64,000 nt of DNA, taken from the NCBI RefSeq assembly GCF_002303985.1, contig NW_019167860.1, positions 11,695,403 through 11,759,402 on the forward strand. Direction: 5' to 3'. Below are positions 13,071 to 24,690 of the stretch, piece after piece. Below the pieces are notes generated by a model. The model had not been told where the DNA came from. It saw only the letters and a list, made by a program, of their open reading frames with translations, and made no database searches. Source of the stretch: Durio zibethinus. Taxonomy: Eukaryota; Streptophyta; Magnoliopsida; Malvales; Malvaceae. Each line of letters begins with the position of its first letter. Position 1 is the stretch's first letter. The position numbers and the translations under genes were made by a program.

Positions 13071-14073
13071 TGTTAGGCTAAAAGGCTTCAATCCAATTAT
13101 ATTAGCAAAAATAAAATAAAATAATCGATTAATCATGCAAGAGACAACAATTTAATATGATTCGGCTCAATCGACCTACATCCACAAATGAGAAATAAGA
13201 TCCACTAGTTGTAGAGAATTAAAAACATACAATCCATATCAAGCACTTACAATTAATATCCATAGACCCTCTTAATCTCCTCTAGTCCTATGAAGTTTTT
13301 TCAACTTAAATAAACATATATCCATATACACTCCTATACCTATGTGAGCCTCCCAGTCTTCTCTAGTCCCCTCATAAATATTCACACCACATAAGGATAT
13401 TAATCTTGTATAGTCCCATGGAGTATTTATCTCATAAAATCCTACAACTCTCTTACATTTTTTTTCATATCTAACTTTATAGAGAGTCCATTTATTTATA
13501 AGTATATAAACTTGCCTATTAAGAATCCATTTTCTCTTAGAATTCTTCTATCAAAAATTTATTTTTTTCTTAGAATTCTTCTTTTGCAAGTCTTCTTATC
13601 TATCAAGCAATATTTAACCAATCCCAAAATAAATCATTTATGAAATTTGAGTCATTATTCCCAATAATCTTCACTTTAACTCAAATTCCATCAATCATTA
13701 ATTTTTACGCTAGACATGCTTGGCTCTACCTACAATGAAAGTTTTACAATCATTTTTTTTGTGTGTTTTTACGCTTCATGCAAATTAATCTCCAAAACGT
13801 GAACTTGAACTTTTTATCTGAATTGAGCTCCTCTGAGCTTGCGTCTTCCTAAATCTCTTCCTAAATCTCAAACCTTTAGCTCTGATATCACTTGTTAGGT
13901 TAAATGGCCTCAATCCAATCACATCAATGGAAGTGAAATCAAACAATCAATCAATCACACAAGAGATAATAATTTAATGTGGTTCGATCTAATTGACCTA
14001 CGTTTACAGATGAGAAATAAGATCTATTAGTTGTAAAAAATTACAAACATACAATCCATATCAAGCACTCACA
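13071..14073 (-). mobile_element. TRIM-like miniature LTR retrotransposon
   Basis: Two direct repeats of 181 bp (13,071-13,251 and 13,893-14,073) both start TGTTAGG and end in a TTACA or CTCACA stretch. Directly left of the right-hand repeat, GCTCTGATATCACT (about 13,879-13,892) is the reverse complement of a tRNA-Met-type primer binding site (AGTGATATCAGAGC). The element therefore reads right to left: 5' LTR, primer site, about 640 bp of non-coding interior, 3' LTR. Total length near 1 kb, very short LTRs and no open frame fit the TRIM class. The flanking 5-mers do not form a convincing target duplication, and AATTAAT-type bases next to both LTRs leave the exact end uncertain by a few bases. 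Confidence 0.8.
13879..13892 (-). promoter_or_regulatory. Primer binding site of the TRIM-like element
   Basis: On the minus strand this reads AGTGATATCAGAGC, one base away from the usual plant TGGTATCAGAGC motif complementary to initiator tRNA-Met. It sits immediately next to the TG..CA end of the 181-bp LTR, as expected. Confidence 0.75.
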
Positions 14074-14089
14074 ATTAATTTTAATTTTT

Positions 14090-14540
14090 AAAAAATCTAT
14101 TTTCTATTAAAAAATTATTTTATTGATAAATGATATCATAATAAAAATTTAAAAAATATATTTTAAATTATAATATTTTATAAAATATATTTAAAATATA
14201 TAAAAATTTATTTTTTTGTTGAATTATTTACATTTTTTCCTTTTTTCCTTTTTTATTAAATATATTTGAAAAAGAAAAAGAAAAGATATTTAATAGTTGA
14301 AAATATATATTTTATATATAAAAAATAATAGTTTTAGTATGATTTATGAGTAAAATAATTTTTTTAATAGAAAATAATTTTTTTTAAAAATGATATTGAA
14401 TTTTTAACTTATTTTATTTTAAAAAACTATTTTCTATTAAAAACAAAAGTATAAATAATACATTATATTATAATAAAAAATATAAATATATAATTTTAAA
14501 TTTAATATTTTATAAAATATATATGAAATATATAAAATTT
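14090..14540. repeat. AT-rich diverged tandem pair
   Basis: Two similar AT-rich stretches, starting near 14,090 and 14,425, share a CTATTTTCTATTAAAAA start and an AATATTTTATAAAATATAT end. They look like an old tandem duplication with a period of about 335 bp. No coding content. Confidence 0.5.
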
Positions 14541-14544
14541 TGAT

Positions 14545-14800
14545 ATAGTTTCATTTTTAGTTCCTAAATTTTGAGAGAATGTATTTTGGTCCCTAAACTT
14601 TGAGAGAATTCTATTTTGGTCCCTTTTTTGTCACATAAGATGCTAGTTGACATCATCACGTGATAACGTTAGTTGGCATTTACAGTCAATTTAGACAGTT
14701 TTATAAAGGGAGGGACTACATTGGTACACATTTAGGCAATTGAGGACTCATATATAATTTTTTGAAGTTTAGGGATCAAAATATAATTTTACCTAAAATT
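14545..14800. repeat. Fold-back repeat of the 'tagtccctaaacttt' type
   Basis: The left arm has TAGTTCCTAAATTTTGAGAG and GGTCCCTAAACTTTGAGAG. The right arm has the inverted form GAAGTTTAGGGATCAAAATAT. Such arms around a GC-richer centre are typical of a widespread plant non-autonomous element, but I cannot assign the superfamily. Confidence 0.55.
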
Positions 14801-15126
14801 TAAAAACTGCAGGTGCTGTTTACTCTATAAATATTAAATTCTAAGATTGTGTCTTTTTAATTATATTGTTTTCAATTAAAGAACACTTTATTTAATTGAA
14901 AAGATACCTTTATGAATAATTAAAATTATATTAATTAATTTGAATGAGTATTTTTTTTTCATTCCAATAGATATAATTTTTTATACTTCAAAAAATTATA
15001 ATATTTCAACTAGAGCAATCCACTGCTTCCTAAAGGTAATCTATTGCTTTTATGTATTTTTTTGTTTCAAGAACGTTCCACAAAACAGGGCAACCAACTC
15101 CTACCTTAAGGCAATTGACTTCTTTT

Positions 15127-15608
15127 AGGGTGTGTTTGGTGTATAAGATTATGATAAGACAAGATAATATGATATTATGATTAGCATTAAATTAAATAAT
15201 GTTATACTATTTTATGTTTGATATATGTAAAGATTAAGATAGAATAACATATTTATTGGTAAAAATTACTTTTTCTCCAAATTTATAAAATTTAAATTAT
15301 TGATATGCTTTTTAACGGTATAATAAGATATTTAAGTTTAATCTCATAGATTAAAAAAAATCTCCTCCACTTTGGGAAGATTAAATTATCCTGTATCAAA
15401 AGGATGATTAATCTACCTTATAGTTCTATCACTTTCTTTATATATAAACCAAACATAATATAATATGATTATCATCATATTCTACCAATAATCCTATACA
15501 TCAAAGGATGATTAATCCACCTTACAATTCTATCACTTTCTTTATATATAAACCAAACATAATATAGTATGATTATCATCCTATTCTACCAATAATCCTA
15601 TACATCAA
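15127..15608. mobile_element. MITE with duplicated right end
   Basis: The left end reads GGGTGTGTTTGGTGTATAAG, and the right end carries inverted forms (AACCAAACAT, then CCTATACATCAAA). The right 104 bp is present twice in tandem (15,401-15,504 and 15,505-15,608) with only a few differences. A related element lies at about 62,865-63,236. Short length, TTTGGTGTATAA-type inverted ends and no coding capacity make this a MITE. The superfamily is undecided. Confidence 0.65.
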
Positions 15609-16009
15609 AGATGATCTTAATTTTCAAAATGCTCAAAACTTAAAGCAATCGATCCGATAATAGAAATCGGTTGCCAAAGATAAACAGTCGACTGTTTCTT
15701 TGTTAAGTTTTTTACCAAGACCTTGGTGCCTTTCTAGATTCCATAGCAATTGATTCCTTAGTATAGATAGTCGAATACTCCTTAGGTATTATCATGGCAA
15801 TCTAATTGCTCTTGCTAAAGCAATTGACTGCTCTTTTGGTTTGCCTCCATACATCGATTCTTTAAATCTAGAATCAATTAAATTGATCATAAAATATTAC
15901 CTTAAACTATTAAATAATTTAAAATAAATTTTCTTTTAATTAACTTACTTAATCATACTATCTTCATATTTTAAAAATATCTTCAACAATATTAAGATTG
16001 TGAAGTGTC

Positions 16010-16510
16010 CTCATAGACAAGATAGTAGGGAAGTCATGGGTAAGGTACAGTATTTCCCATCCCTATATCTGAATTTTTATATTATATTCATTCTCGTACC
16101 CATACTCAATGAATATTTTAAATTTATCTTCATCCTTATCCCCATAGGTATTTAATAGATATGGGTATTATCCATTCCCATATTTTTAAAAAAATAAAAA
16201 CTAAACTTTATTTTTTAAAATTTTTTTATTTTTATCTTGTATATTTGGTAATTTGTTATAAATATAAATTAATATATTTTTTAATAAAATATATTAAGTC
16301 TAATTATTTTAAAATAATAATTTATATTATTTAATAAAAAATTTATTTACTAAAATATATAAATATATATATGATATGAGTACGGGACAAATATCATATT
16401 ACTCATCTTCATCTGTGTACTAATAAAAATATAAAATTATACTTATTTTCATCTTCATCTCTATTTTTATTTGAATAAAAAATAGATTTTCTATTAAATA
16501 TGAATAAAAT
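16010..16510. repeat. Probable dispersed repeat with 'pale copy' of a GGGTATGGG motif
   Basis: Between about 16,030 and 16,510 the stretch carries CCCATCCCTATATCTGAA, TACCCATACTCAATGAA, ATAGATATGGGTATTATCC and GAGTACGGGACAAATATC, and ends near TGAAATCCCTACAAGATGGG. From memory this resembles a common plant non-autonomous repeat with multiple GGGTATGGGT-like motifs. No ends were resolved. Confidence 0.35.
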
Positions 16511-16689
16511 TGAAATCCCTACAAGATGGGAGATCCATCTTACTATAGCTTTTTTTTTATGCACCAAATTTTACCATGTTTTTGTTTGGAATATTATTGA
16601 GAAACACTTTCATACATACCAAAGAGTCGAAGAAAGCCTGATTGGATTTAATGACTGGTTATAAATTTTCTTCCTCTTTCCTTCAGCAA

Positions 16690-16800
16690 ATGCATGTATT
16701 GGACCAACGAATGTTGATTCAGATGGTAATAAAATTTTGCTTCTTTAACCGTTCGAGTTCAAATCTCTTTCTGTTAAAAAGAATGTGTTGAGCTGCTGGA
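16690..16800 (+). repeat. SINE-like fragment (weak)
   Basis: A stretch with a degenerate box A-like part (TTGATTCAGATGGTAATAAA) is followed about 30 bp later by a box B-like GTTCGAGTTCAAATCTC, the layout of a tRNA-derived polymerase III promoter. There is no clear poly-A tail or target duplication. Confidence 0.3.
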
Positions 16801-18510
16801 CCTATGAATGAATTTTGACATGTTAAACTTAGTGCAAGAGATGGGGGACAAGGGCCTTTGCCCAATGGTCACCCATTATTAGCCTTTCAAAGGAGTGGTT
16901 ACTTTCAAATTTTGGGACATGTCAAACTCTGTAAAAGTTTTCATTTTTTTTTTTCTTTATGATATGAAAAGACATTGAATTTCAGAAATGGTATTATTTT
17001 CTTATATCAAAATATATGCATGAATATATATATATATATATAAACTACTATTGCATTACCGTCCGAATGCCTCCTTTGGGCCCAAAGCCTGTCGCTGGTT
17101 TGTTACCTCCAGACTACAGGGTCCAGTATGAGTTTATTTATTTCATTTTTTATTAAAAAAAAAAGGACCCAAATTGACGATATTGGGATTTTATTGGACA
17201 CCTTCTACGATAATAGATCATGTAGATTCCTTTACTTACATATACGAATGCATTCAAACTTTCAAAATTTCTTAATGTGAAAACAAGGATCATACATTAA
17301 TAAACTATTAGTTTGGTGGCCCAATTTAGATTTGAAAATTTTAAATATAATAAAATGATGTAATATAAATATATATAAAAAAATACACGAAAATAATACG
17401 ATTTAAAAATTTTATAAAAATTATATATAAATTTAAAAAAACAAAAATTATATATTATATTTAACATATAAATATAAATTAAGATATAATAATTTTTATA
17501 TTTTATATTTATTAAATGCAAAATAAACAAATACAAATACATAAATTATCCTCACCTACTTAGCATAAATAGCCGTAAAAAGTCAAAATTCAAAAAGCTA
17601 TGTATGAAAATTCGAGTTTGTATCTTAACTTCAATAAAAACGTGATTCCTTTTAAGTGTGAAAGTTAAATTAAATGTGAATGGCTACTAAAATTCAATGG
17701 AGAATCCGAAAGAAACAAATCAAGAACCAGACAAAAAAGGTCTTCAATATTCTCAGTTCTGACTGCACCATAACCTGGCTGGGCCCTGCCCCGTGTTTTG
17801 AAACAGAGCCAAGAGCATAAAACCAATGGAGTAATATTTATTGGTCAACGTTACCAGCCAGCTTTCCCTACTAGAAAAATACAGATTTATACCAGTTTCC
17901 TCCCATAAATTTCATCAAATTCTTACAACAATTAAGTTCAATCTGTTAGAGATTAGAAACTTCATTTCTTTCCCTATGTCTGAGAATTGGCTGAAACCAG
18001 CATATTACGTACATGTAATTTGCAAGAGGAATAAACTAAAACAAGAACAGAAATAAGATAAAGCAAAATCAGTAACCCTATTGTTGCTGAACAGAACACG
18101 TGCATCTTGTTGTCTGTCAATGTAAAGCATAAACGTGTAGGCTCCATTGATCAGGAATCTGGGACCGGTCTCTGTAAATTGGTTTGAAGTTTGAACTATG
18201 TTTTTGTGTCAATTCTGAGTTACAGAATGCAAATGTTTGAACCTTCAAAATTTTAAGTGTGGTGTGTCATATATTCTCGAACATGGTTTTTGAGTCAACA
18301 TTGTAGTGGACCTCCCTTGACAGATAGGTAAACATGAATTTGTTCGGATTTTATTGCCCCACTGAATAGCTTGATGCCAGAACTCACAAATATGAATGGT
18401 AATGGATGCCTTTGTAACTGTAGCTCAAGCTTTTTGGAAACCAGACCTTATAATCTTCACCTTCTTGGTTGGTGATTTTTTATAATGATCAAATCCTTGA
18501 CAAGCTGAAT
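16800..18510. other. Intergenic, AT-rich, no gene recognised
   Basis: Contains a TA microsatellite at about 17,024-17,042 and a very AT-rich block at 17,290-17,560. The small open frames here (for example 17,297-17,542 minus and 17,841-18,056 plus) have low-complexity or unfamiliar translations and no supporting context. Confidence 0.5.
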
Positions 18511-18514
18511 CTGA

Positions 18515-18625
18515 AACTTATCTCAGTTGGTTCATGCAACAATTCTTAAAAGATGGCATTCAGCACGCCTGAAGTTCAAATCCCAGCATCTGCAATCTCT
18601 ACTCCCACCTCCAAGTTATGGCCTC
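18515..18625 (+). repeat. SINE-like fragment
   Basis: TCTCAGTTGGTTCATGCAAC resembles a box A (the tRNA-like CTCAGTTGGT motif), and GAAGTTCAAATCCC about 40 bp downstream resembles a box B. Spacing fits a tRNA-derived SINE head. The 3' end was not located. A degenerate tRNA-derived sequence is an equal alternative, and the open frame of 60 codons across it is probably fortuitous. Confidence 0.4.
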
Positions 18626-18699
18626 CAAAGCCATTTAAGCTCTAAAGAAGGTTATCTCAGGAACTATCAGATTATTGGACAGAAGATTTTGCATAGATC

Positions 18700-20765
18700 T
18701 TACCGTTAAATATGATGGAAATGACATTTCTATATAGAGGTATTTACACCATTAGTTGCCCTTTTGCCTTATTAGTATCCTAAAAAAGTTGCCCTTTTAG
18801 ATTCATTTTTGCCTAATCTTGCCAAAGATCACATCTGTATTCTTGTGTGAGAGCTTTTGAACAGATTTGATCCCCGTCATCCACGATACGGTCTGAAACT
18901 CCTTCAGTAAGAGAACAAATCTAAAAGGATTGAAGGATGGTAGAGGAAACAATGGACAAATTCTTTAATTTTTCTTGTCTTTCTGCTACTATAAATCTTC
19001 TTTTCATTGATACTGTTAAAACCAAACATACCTGCAAGGAAGTATCTTTTTCTTTGTTCTTGATAACAAGCAATATAAAAGTACTTGCAGCTCAAGTTAA
19101 TCAGTGTATTAGAGTTTTTTAAAGCTATGAAAGTTGACCTATCACATAATCACTTGCCCTGCACTGAATTCCTTTAAACAAAACATAAAGACCATATGCA
19201 TGAAACCCCCACATCATAATCTGAAACACGGCAAGAATTTTGGTTATTTGGATCTCAGGGGATTGATTATTCTAATAACTACCACATAATAAACAAAAGT
19301 TATATCATTGTGATCACCCCATCAGCTCAATGTCTTCATTGTTTGGGAGTTTGTTTGGTAAACATAAAAGACTAAAGTAAAAAAAAGTGGCCCATGGGGA
19401 AATCTATGTTTCCATAGGAACATAGATTACAGGAGATTGGCCTTTAATGCTGTAATCAAACAATCATCAAAAACAATTTCAAGACGATTAAACAACCAGG
19501 TGTTGCTACCATGTTATACTGAACTAGTTAAACAGTTGCCTGATGACATACTGTTGTGATGTGCAAATGATATTGCCAGTTATGTACCTTTGATGTAACC
19601 ATCGGATTGTTCTTACATATCAAACTTTCTTCAAAAATGCATGTAGGAATCAAAATCTATTACCTAAATTAGTGATGCAAGCCTACATTTTCACATTGAA
19701 TGGCATAGGAACACAAGATATTCAAACTGCAATATACGCAATAGTATCATCCTCTTGACGTATTTTAATTGTCTCTGTATTTAGAAAATTTTCCAAATTG
19801 TCTTAGTGATTACGCCTCATTTACTGTAATTAATATGCAGTTGAACCATATTTTTCCTCCCACCCGCATTTCGATATTCTTAATTATGTGTGTTACCTCT
19901 AAGTGCTACAAGTAATGTTGGATGCTGATATCAATTAACGGGAATCATGAAAATTATGTAAACCAAGTTATCCATAATTAAACAAAGGTGATGAACAGTT
20001 TTCTGATCTGATGAAAGTTAGAAGCATGAAAGAGACAGAGGAAGACGCTCCGTTGCTTTGTTGAATGATAGGGAAATGGTGACAGTAGGTCACATGGATA
20101 TCCTACAGAAGGGGATACTTTCCTTTATCAGATGAAAATATTCAGCTTCAAAAACCAAAGCAATGTCCATTTCCTTACCCTCTATTTGCTTTCTTTCTAC
20201 CCATCTCCTTGGCTTCTTTCCCCTTGGAATGTGTGCTCAGAATCTTCCTCTCCTTTTTTTCTGGCCTATCTTGATGTTTGCATTAACTCCCAACTAGATT
20301 TTGGTCACACCCCTTTAATCTCATCACTGATTTTGCTTCCCAGTGCAATTTTTAAATGTTGATTGTATAGCAAACCCATATGATTCCCAAGCACCAACAA
20401 CAAATCAAAAATGAAAAAAAAAATGCAAGGAGAGAATCCCTTTTTTTATTCCATGGCCCATGCTACGTGCAAGAGCTGGAAAACCACTCAGTGGCACATG
20501 TACCTTAACTTTTTTTTTTTTTACTTTATCACAATTCAATAATGTATGGGAAGAAAAATGTATTATTCAGAGCCAACCAACCCTCCATATTGATTTTCTA
20601 GCCAAATGATGTTGTTATGTCCAATTCTGTACACCAATCTACAGCCAAAACAAGAATTGAAGTTGACTGGAAAATTCGTAATTTTCTTCTTAACTTGCTA
20701 AGCCAAAGCTGAAATGCGTAAAAACAGTGTGGTATTTGTTGAGACATGGGAGAATTGTTCTTAAT
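18700..20765. other. Intergenic region downstream of the HD-Zip gene
   Basis: Sequence complexity is higher than in the AT-rich repeats, but no protein family, RNA gene or repeat was recognised. Part of the right end should be the 3' untranslated region of the HD-Zip gene, whose stop codon is at 20,766-20,768. Confidence 0.5.
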
Positions 20766-22368
20766 TCAATGGAAATTTTGCTGCTCAGCCCATTGCCAGA
20801 AACCTTGCTGCTCATCTTCTCCATTGAACATATAGCAGAAGCTCTCTTCTTGAATCACTTGATCAAGTTTTAGGCATTGGTGGTCTGGTCTTGATGAGCC
20901 TTGGAGAAGTTGAGTCATGCTTGTTGGCCTGATGGATGAAGGGAAGAGGTGTTTACTGCTCAACTGTGGATACGCTTGACTGGTTATAACTGTTCTTGAG
21001 ATATCTAAGTTCACAGCACAACTGTTATCACTTCCATTGCTCCATGAACCCTTATTTTCTTTCTTGATGCTGATTTCGTTTGAATCTTTCGTTTTCAAAG
21101 CCGACAACTACATCAATATATTTAAACCAAAAAACTAATCAATGTGAAGAATATTTGAGAATTGCCAAACAATTAACCCACTTTTCATGTGCCTTGAATG
21201 GGGAAGAAAAAACAATTATAACTATGTGTACTCGAGCGCCTACCAGGATTAAAATAACTTATATATTCCTAAGAGGCGCTGCTTCTGACACTTACACTTC
21301 ATTTTGTGATCAACTAATCTGGCAGAATCATTAAATAAGGAATACAATGACTTGGATGAACATTGTTAATGTTGGATCAACAACTTGACCAATAGAACTA
21401 AGGTGTTGTCAGGATTAACATGACACAAAAAAATCTGTGCAAGCAAAATACTACGATAAATCTGATGTAACAGGTTAAATGTTCATAAATCAGCAATGCC
21501 CTTATGAACATGGAAGCCTCATTTTCACCCTTTTTAACTTCAATAGCTAAAAGCTCTTGAATGGGAGAACTGAGAAGATTTTCCTTTTCTTTGAGCCAAT
21601 TTCTGTTCTGTGGACTTAATGCAAATCAGAGCCTCAAGAGTGTATTGGATGGAAAAAGACTCGGCCACTATTCACTAGTTTAAAAACTAAGTTGCTGTTC
21701 CAAATTTCTTCCACATCCAAAACCTAACATAAATAACTGCGTTAAAATCCTAGGTTTGATGAAGATAAGAAACCATTACCTCGGCACTTAGTTTCTTGTT
21801 TTGAGCTTGAAGGGCATCATTTTCAGCCTTGAGTGCTCGAAACAGTTTCTTCAAGGCATCATAATCTTTCTCCAGTTGCTTGGTTTTCCACCTAGCCCTC
21901 CTGTTTTGAAACCATATAGCTATCTGCCTTGGTTGCAACCCCAAAGCCTTAGCCAGCTGCATCTTCCTCTCAGGTTCAAGCTTGTTACCCAACTCAAAAC
22001 TCTTCTCCAGTGCCTTCACTTGTTCCAAGTTCAGCCTCTTCTTCTTCTCCCCAATATGTGATCCATCATCAGACAATTCATCATCTCCATGCACTTCCTC
22101 GGACTTGTCAACACCAGAGAAAGATACTGATCTCTTCATCATAAAAGGTGCACCACCTATAACCAAACCAAAAAACACAAAAATATTTAAAAACAAAAAC
22201 AAAAAAGAGAAAAACACCCATCAACTTCGACATATAAACAGAAAAGGGAGGCATACCATGGAAGAGTTGTGGAGGGAAAGAAGGGAGGGAATTGAGGGAA
22301 GTAGGGGAAGGGAGATGGTCATTGTCTTCATGGGGTTGGAACAAGAAAGTGTGAGGAGGGAAGGCCAT
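20766..22368 (-). CDS. HD-Zip class I homeodomain-leucine zipper transcription factor
   Basis: Three exons: 22,368-22,257, 22,156-21,780 and 21,107-20,766, joined at GT..AG introns of 100 and 672 bp, give a 276-residue protein. It starts MAFPPHTFLFQPHEDN, has an acidic linker (about residues 55-72), a homeodomain at about 74-130 with the recognition helix IAIWFQNRRARWKTK, and then a leucine zipper with leucines at 132, 139, 146, 153, 160 and 167. The C-terminus ends EEQQGFWQWAEQQNFH. Zipper directly after the homeodomain is the HD-Zip signature. The N- and C-terminal motifs and length fit the class I group with HAT7, ATHB-13, ATHB-20 and ATHB-23. These nuclear proteins bind CAATNATTG-type sites as dimers and act in leaf, root and stress development. 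Frame is intact throughout. The exact orthologue is not resolved. Confidence 0.93.
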
Positions 22369-22386
22369 GTCAATGCTAAAAATTAT

Positions 22387-22467
22387 TCAAGCACTTGGAT
22401 GATCCGGGGAGGGGCTCAGGGGGTAATTAATAAGATGGAGAGAGAAGGGGATCATATGGACTCTCAT
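22387..22467 (-). promoter_or_regulatory. Upstream ORF in the HD-Zip leader (26 codons)
   Basis: In the sequence preceding the HD-Zip start codon, an ATG at 22,465-22,467 opens a 26-codon frame that begins MRVHMIPFSLHL and ends with TGA at 22,387-22,389, 18 bases before the main ATG. Two four-codon ORFs lie just upstream. If transcribed, such a uORF could damp translation of the main protein. Whether it lies in the mature leader is inferred, since the transcription start is not visible. Confidence 0.45.
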
Positions 22468-22468
22468 A

Positions 22469-22570
22469 TGACAATCATGGTTGACAGGTTTTAGGAAGAA
22501 GACATGGGGGGAGAGGGGTTTAGAGGCTGAAAGACGGTAATTTTAGGTTCAGAGAGACAGGAGAAACACA
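22469..22570 (-). promoter_or_regulatory. Presumed 5' leader of the HD-Zip gene
   Basis: On the minus strand this is a CT-rich stretch (CTCTCCCCCCATG and GTCTCTCTGAACC parts) typical of plant leaders. Upstream of it the sequence becomes AT-rich. No certain TATA box was chosen. Confidence 0.35.
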
Positions 22571-23762
22571 TTTATAATTTTATTCTCCAAATATTTTCAA
22601 CAAATATTAAACTCAGATTCTCTTTACCAATTAGACTAACCCTTATAGCTATTTACATATGTTTTATTATGTATAAATTTACCCGAAATTAAAGGTTTAA
22701 ATCAATAACTAATTTATGCATGCCATGTCGTATTTTCATATAATTTTTAGAATTTTTTTGATATTGCGATCAAGTTACATTTAATCTATTAAATTTGATC
22801 ACAAATGTAATGTCAAATAAAATATAAAATTTTGATTAAAAATTTTGATTACGATGAATTTAAAATATATATATATATATAAAATTTTTGAATCGCGATT
22901 GCAATATCAAATTAGACTTTAATCATTCAACCCTAATCAAAATGAGATGTTTAGTTAAAATCTTTGGATTTGATCTATGGTTGTACTCAAATCCATAAAA
23001 TATATAAGTTGTATCAGTTGTCAATGTAATAGAAGTTGCAGTGTCACATTTCTCTTTGTGAAGTATTATGGCCATAGTTTCAGTGGCATATGGCTGTTGG
23101 TTATTGGACAAAATGCAATGAGAAAACAATTTTGAGGTTCAAAATATAAAACTCATCGAATCAAAGATAAATTTTATTATACAAGATTTCCTCAGTCATC
23201 AACATTGACCCTACCACAAAAGAAATGTTTGAGACAATCATAAAAATTCAATGCCAGTTCAGGTCGAATTTTGGTGAAATGATCGATCATTCAAAGATTC
23301 GTTCACTTCCCAGTAAGTCATCAATGTGAAAATTTGAAAAAAAAAATTTGGAAAGAACAAATAAGATTTAGTGTTAAAAAATTGAACTCCTTGTAACAAT
23401 TCTATGTTGCCAAATAAGTTGTTTCACTGGCCATGTGTACTGATGAGGAAACTTGGCAACATGAAAGTCCAAAATCCAATGAGGAAAAATCAGGTGAATC
23501 TTAGACATGGCAATTTACCTGAAATTTATATATTTGTATTATATTTTATATAAAAATTATGTTTTATAATTGTATTGATGTGAAAAATATAAATTATTTT
23601 TTTTAAAAAAAAATTTAAATCATGTCAAGCTTTATATTGTTTTCATGTTGAATTACTAAATCGTGTTTTAAATTATTAGATCTAATAATTTGAGTTAAAA
23701 TAATTTATACGATCAATTTTAAGTGATAATAGTTTACAAATTTAAAATTTAAATTTTAACGT

Positions 23763-23793
<31 letters not shown>

Positions 23794-24690
23794 ACATCCA
23801 TTATTATTTTTAAGTATCTAGAATGTGGTTTCTCTTAAAAAAATTAATAACTTAGGCAAAACTAATTGTATTAATTAACATTTCACTATTTTCTAAAAGG
23901 GTGTGTAATTGTTCTGGAAAAAATACAAATAAAGGATTCTCATCGTTCCCAAAAGTGGTGGAATAGAAAAGAAAACTATTTTCACCCTTAATGGATACAA
24001 TAGTAGATGTATTATACTCTTTACTTTTTTATTTAACTTCCAATAAATTTAGTTTAATTAATTTCTGCTAAATTCACATATTCATCTGTTATTCTATGCT
24101 AAAAAGAATTAAAGAATTCTATCCAAAAGAAATAAAAAATGATTATATGGTTAGTTAGTCAGGAGCATTTAACCTTTAATTCTCTTTACTATAATAATAT
24201 AATCAACTAATTACAATAAAAAATTATTTAAGGCCCGTTACTTAAAATTGTGATTCTATTTAATTTTTTATGAATCATATATAATATTGAATTATAATTA
24301 ATTAATTGTACTATTGTAATTATAGGTGGCATATTCCGTAATTATTTATGTGGTTAATTAATGATAAATTGTCTGATTAAATTTGTTTTCATTTAGTATT
24401 AACTATGACTGTCGAGTAAATTACATCATTAACTATGATTATCCAAAAAAAAGTATTATTAGTTTTTGACTTTTTTCTTATGTTTCATTTCCAGAGTTTT
24501 TTCAATAGAGGAATACTTTAAAATTTTTATTCTTTAATAGAGATAATTTTAAATTTATTTACTTAAACGAGGTACTTCATGTCATGTTAATGTCCCATCA
24601 GATTTTTTTAAAATAATTATTTATATTTTTAAAAAATTTTAAGAATTGAAACAGGTAAACCTATATATTTTTTAACTAAACAGTTATCAC
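22570..24690. other. AT-rich intergenic region upstream of the HD-Zip gene
   Basis: Holds TA microsatellites at about 22,866-22,880 and 23,765-23,793. A stretch at about 23,520-23,760 (with ATCGTGTTTTAAATTATTAG) resembles one at about 28,080-28,320, so both may belong to one dispersed repeat. No coding sequence was recognised. Confidence 0.45.

Noticed and set aside
21801..22494. Plus-strand open frames of 86 and 170 codons
   Set aside because: They are antisense shadows of the HD-Zip exons and leader.
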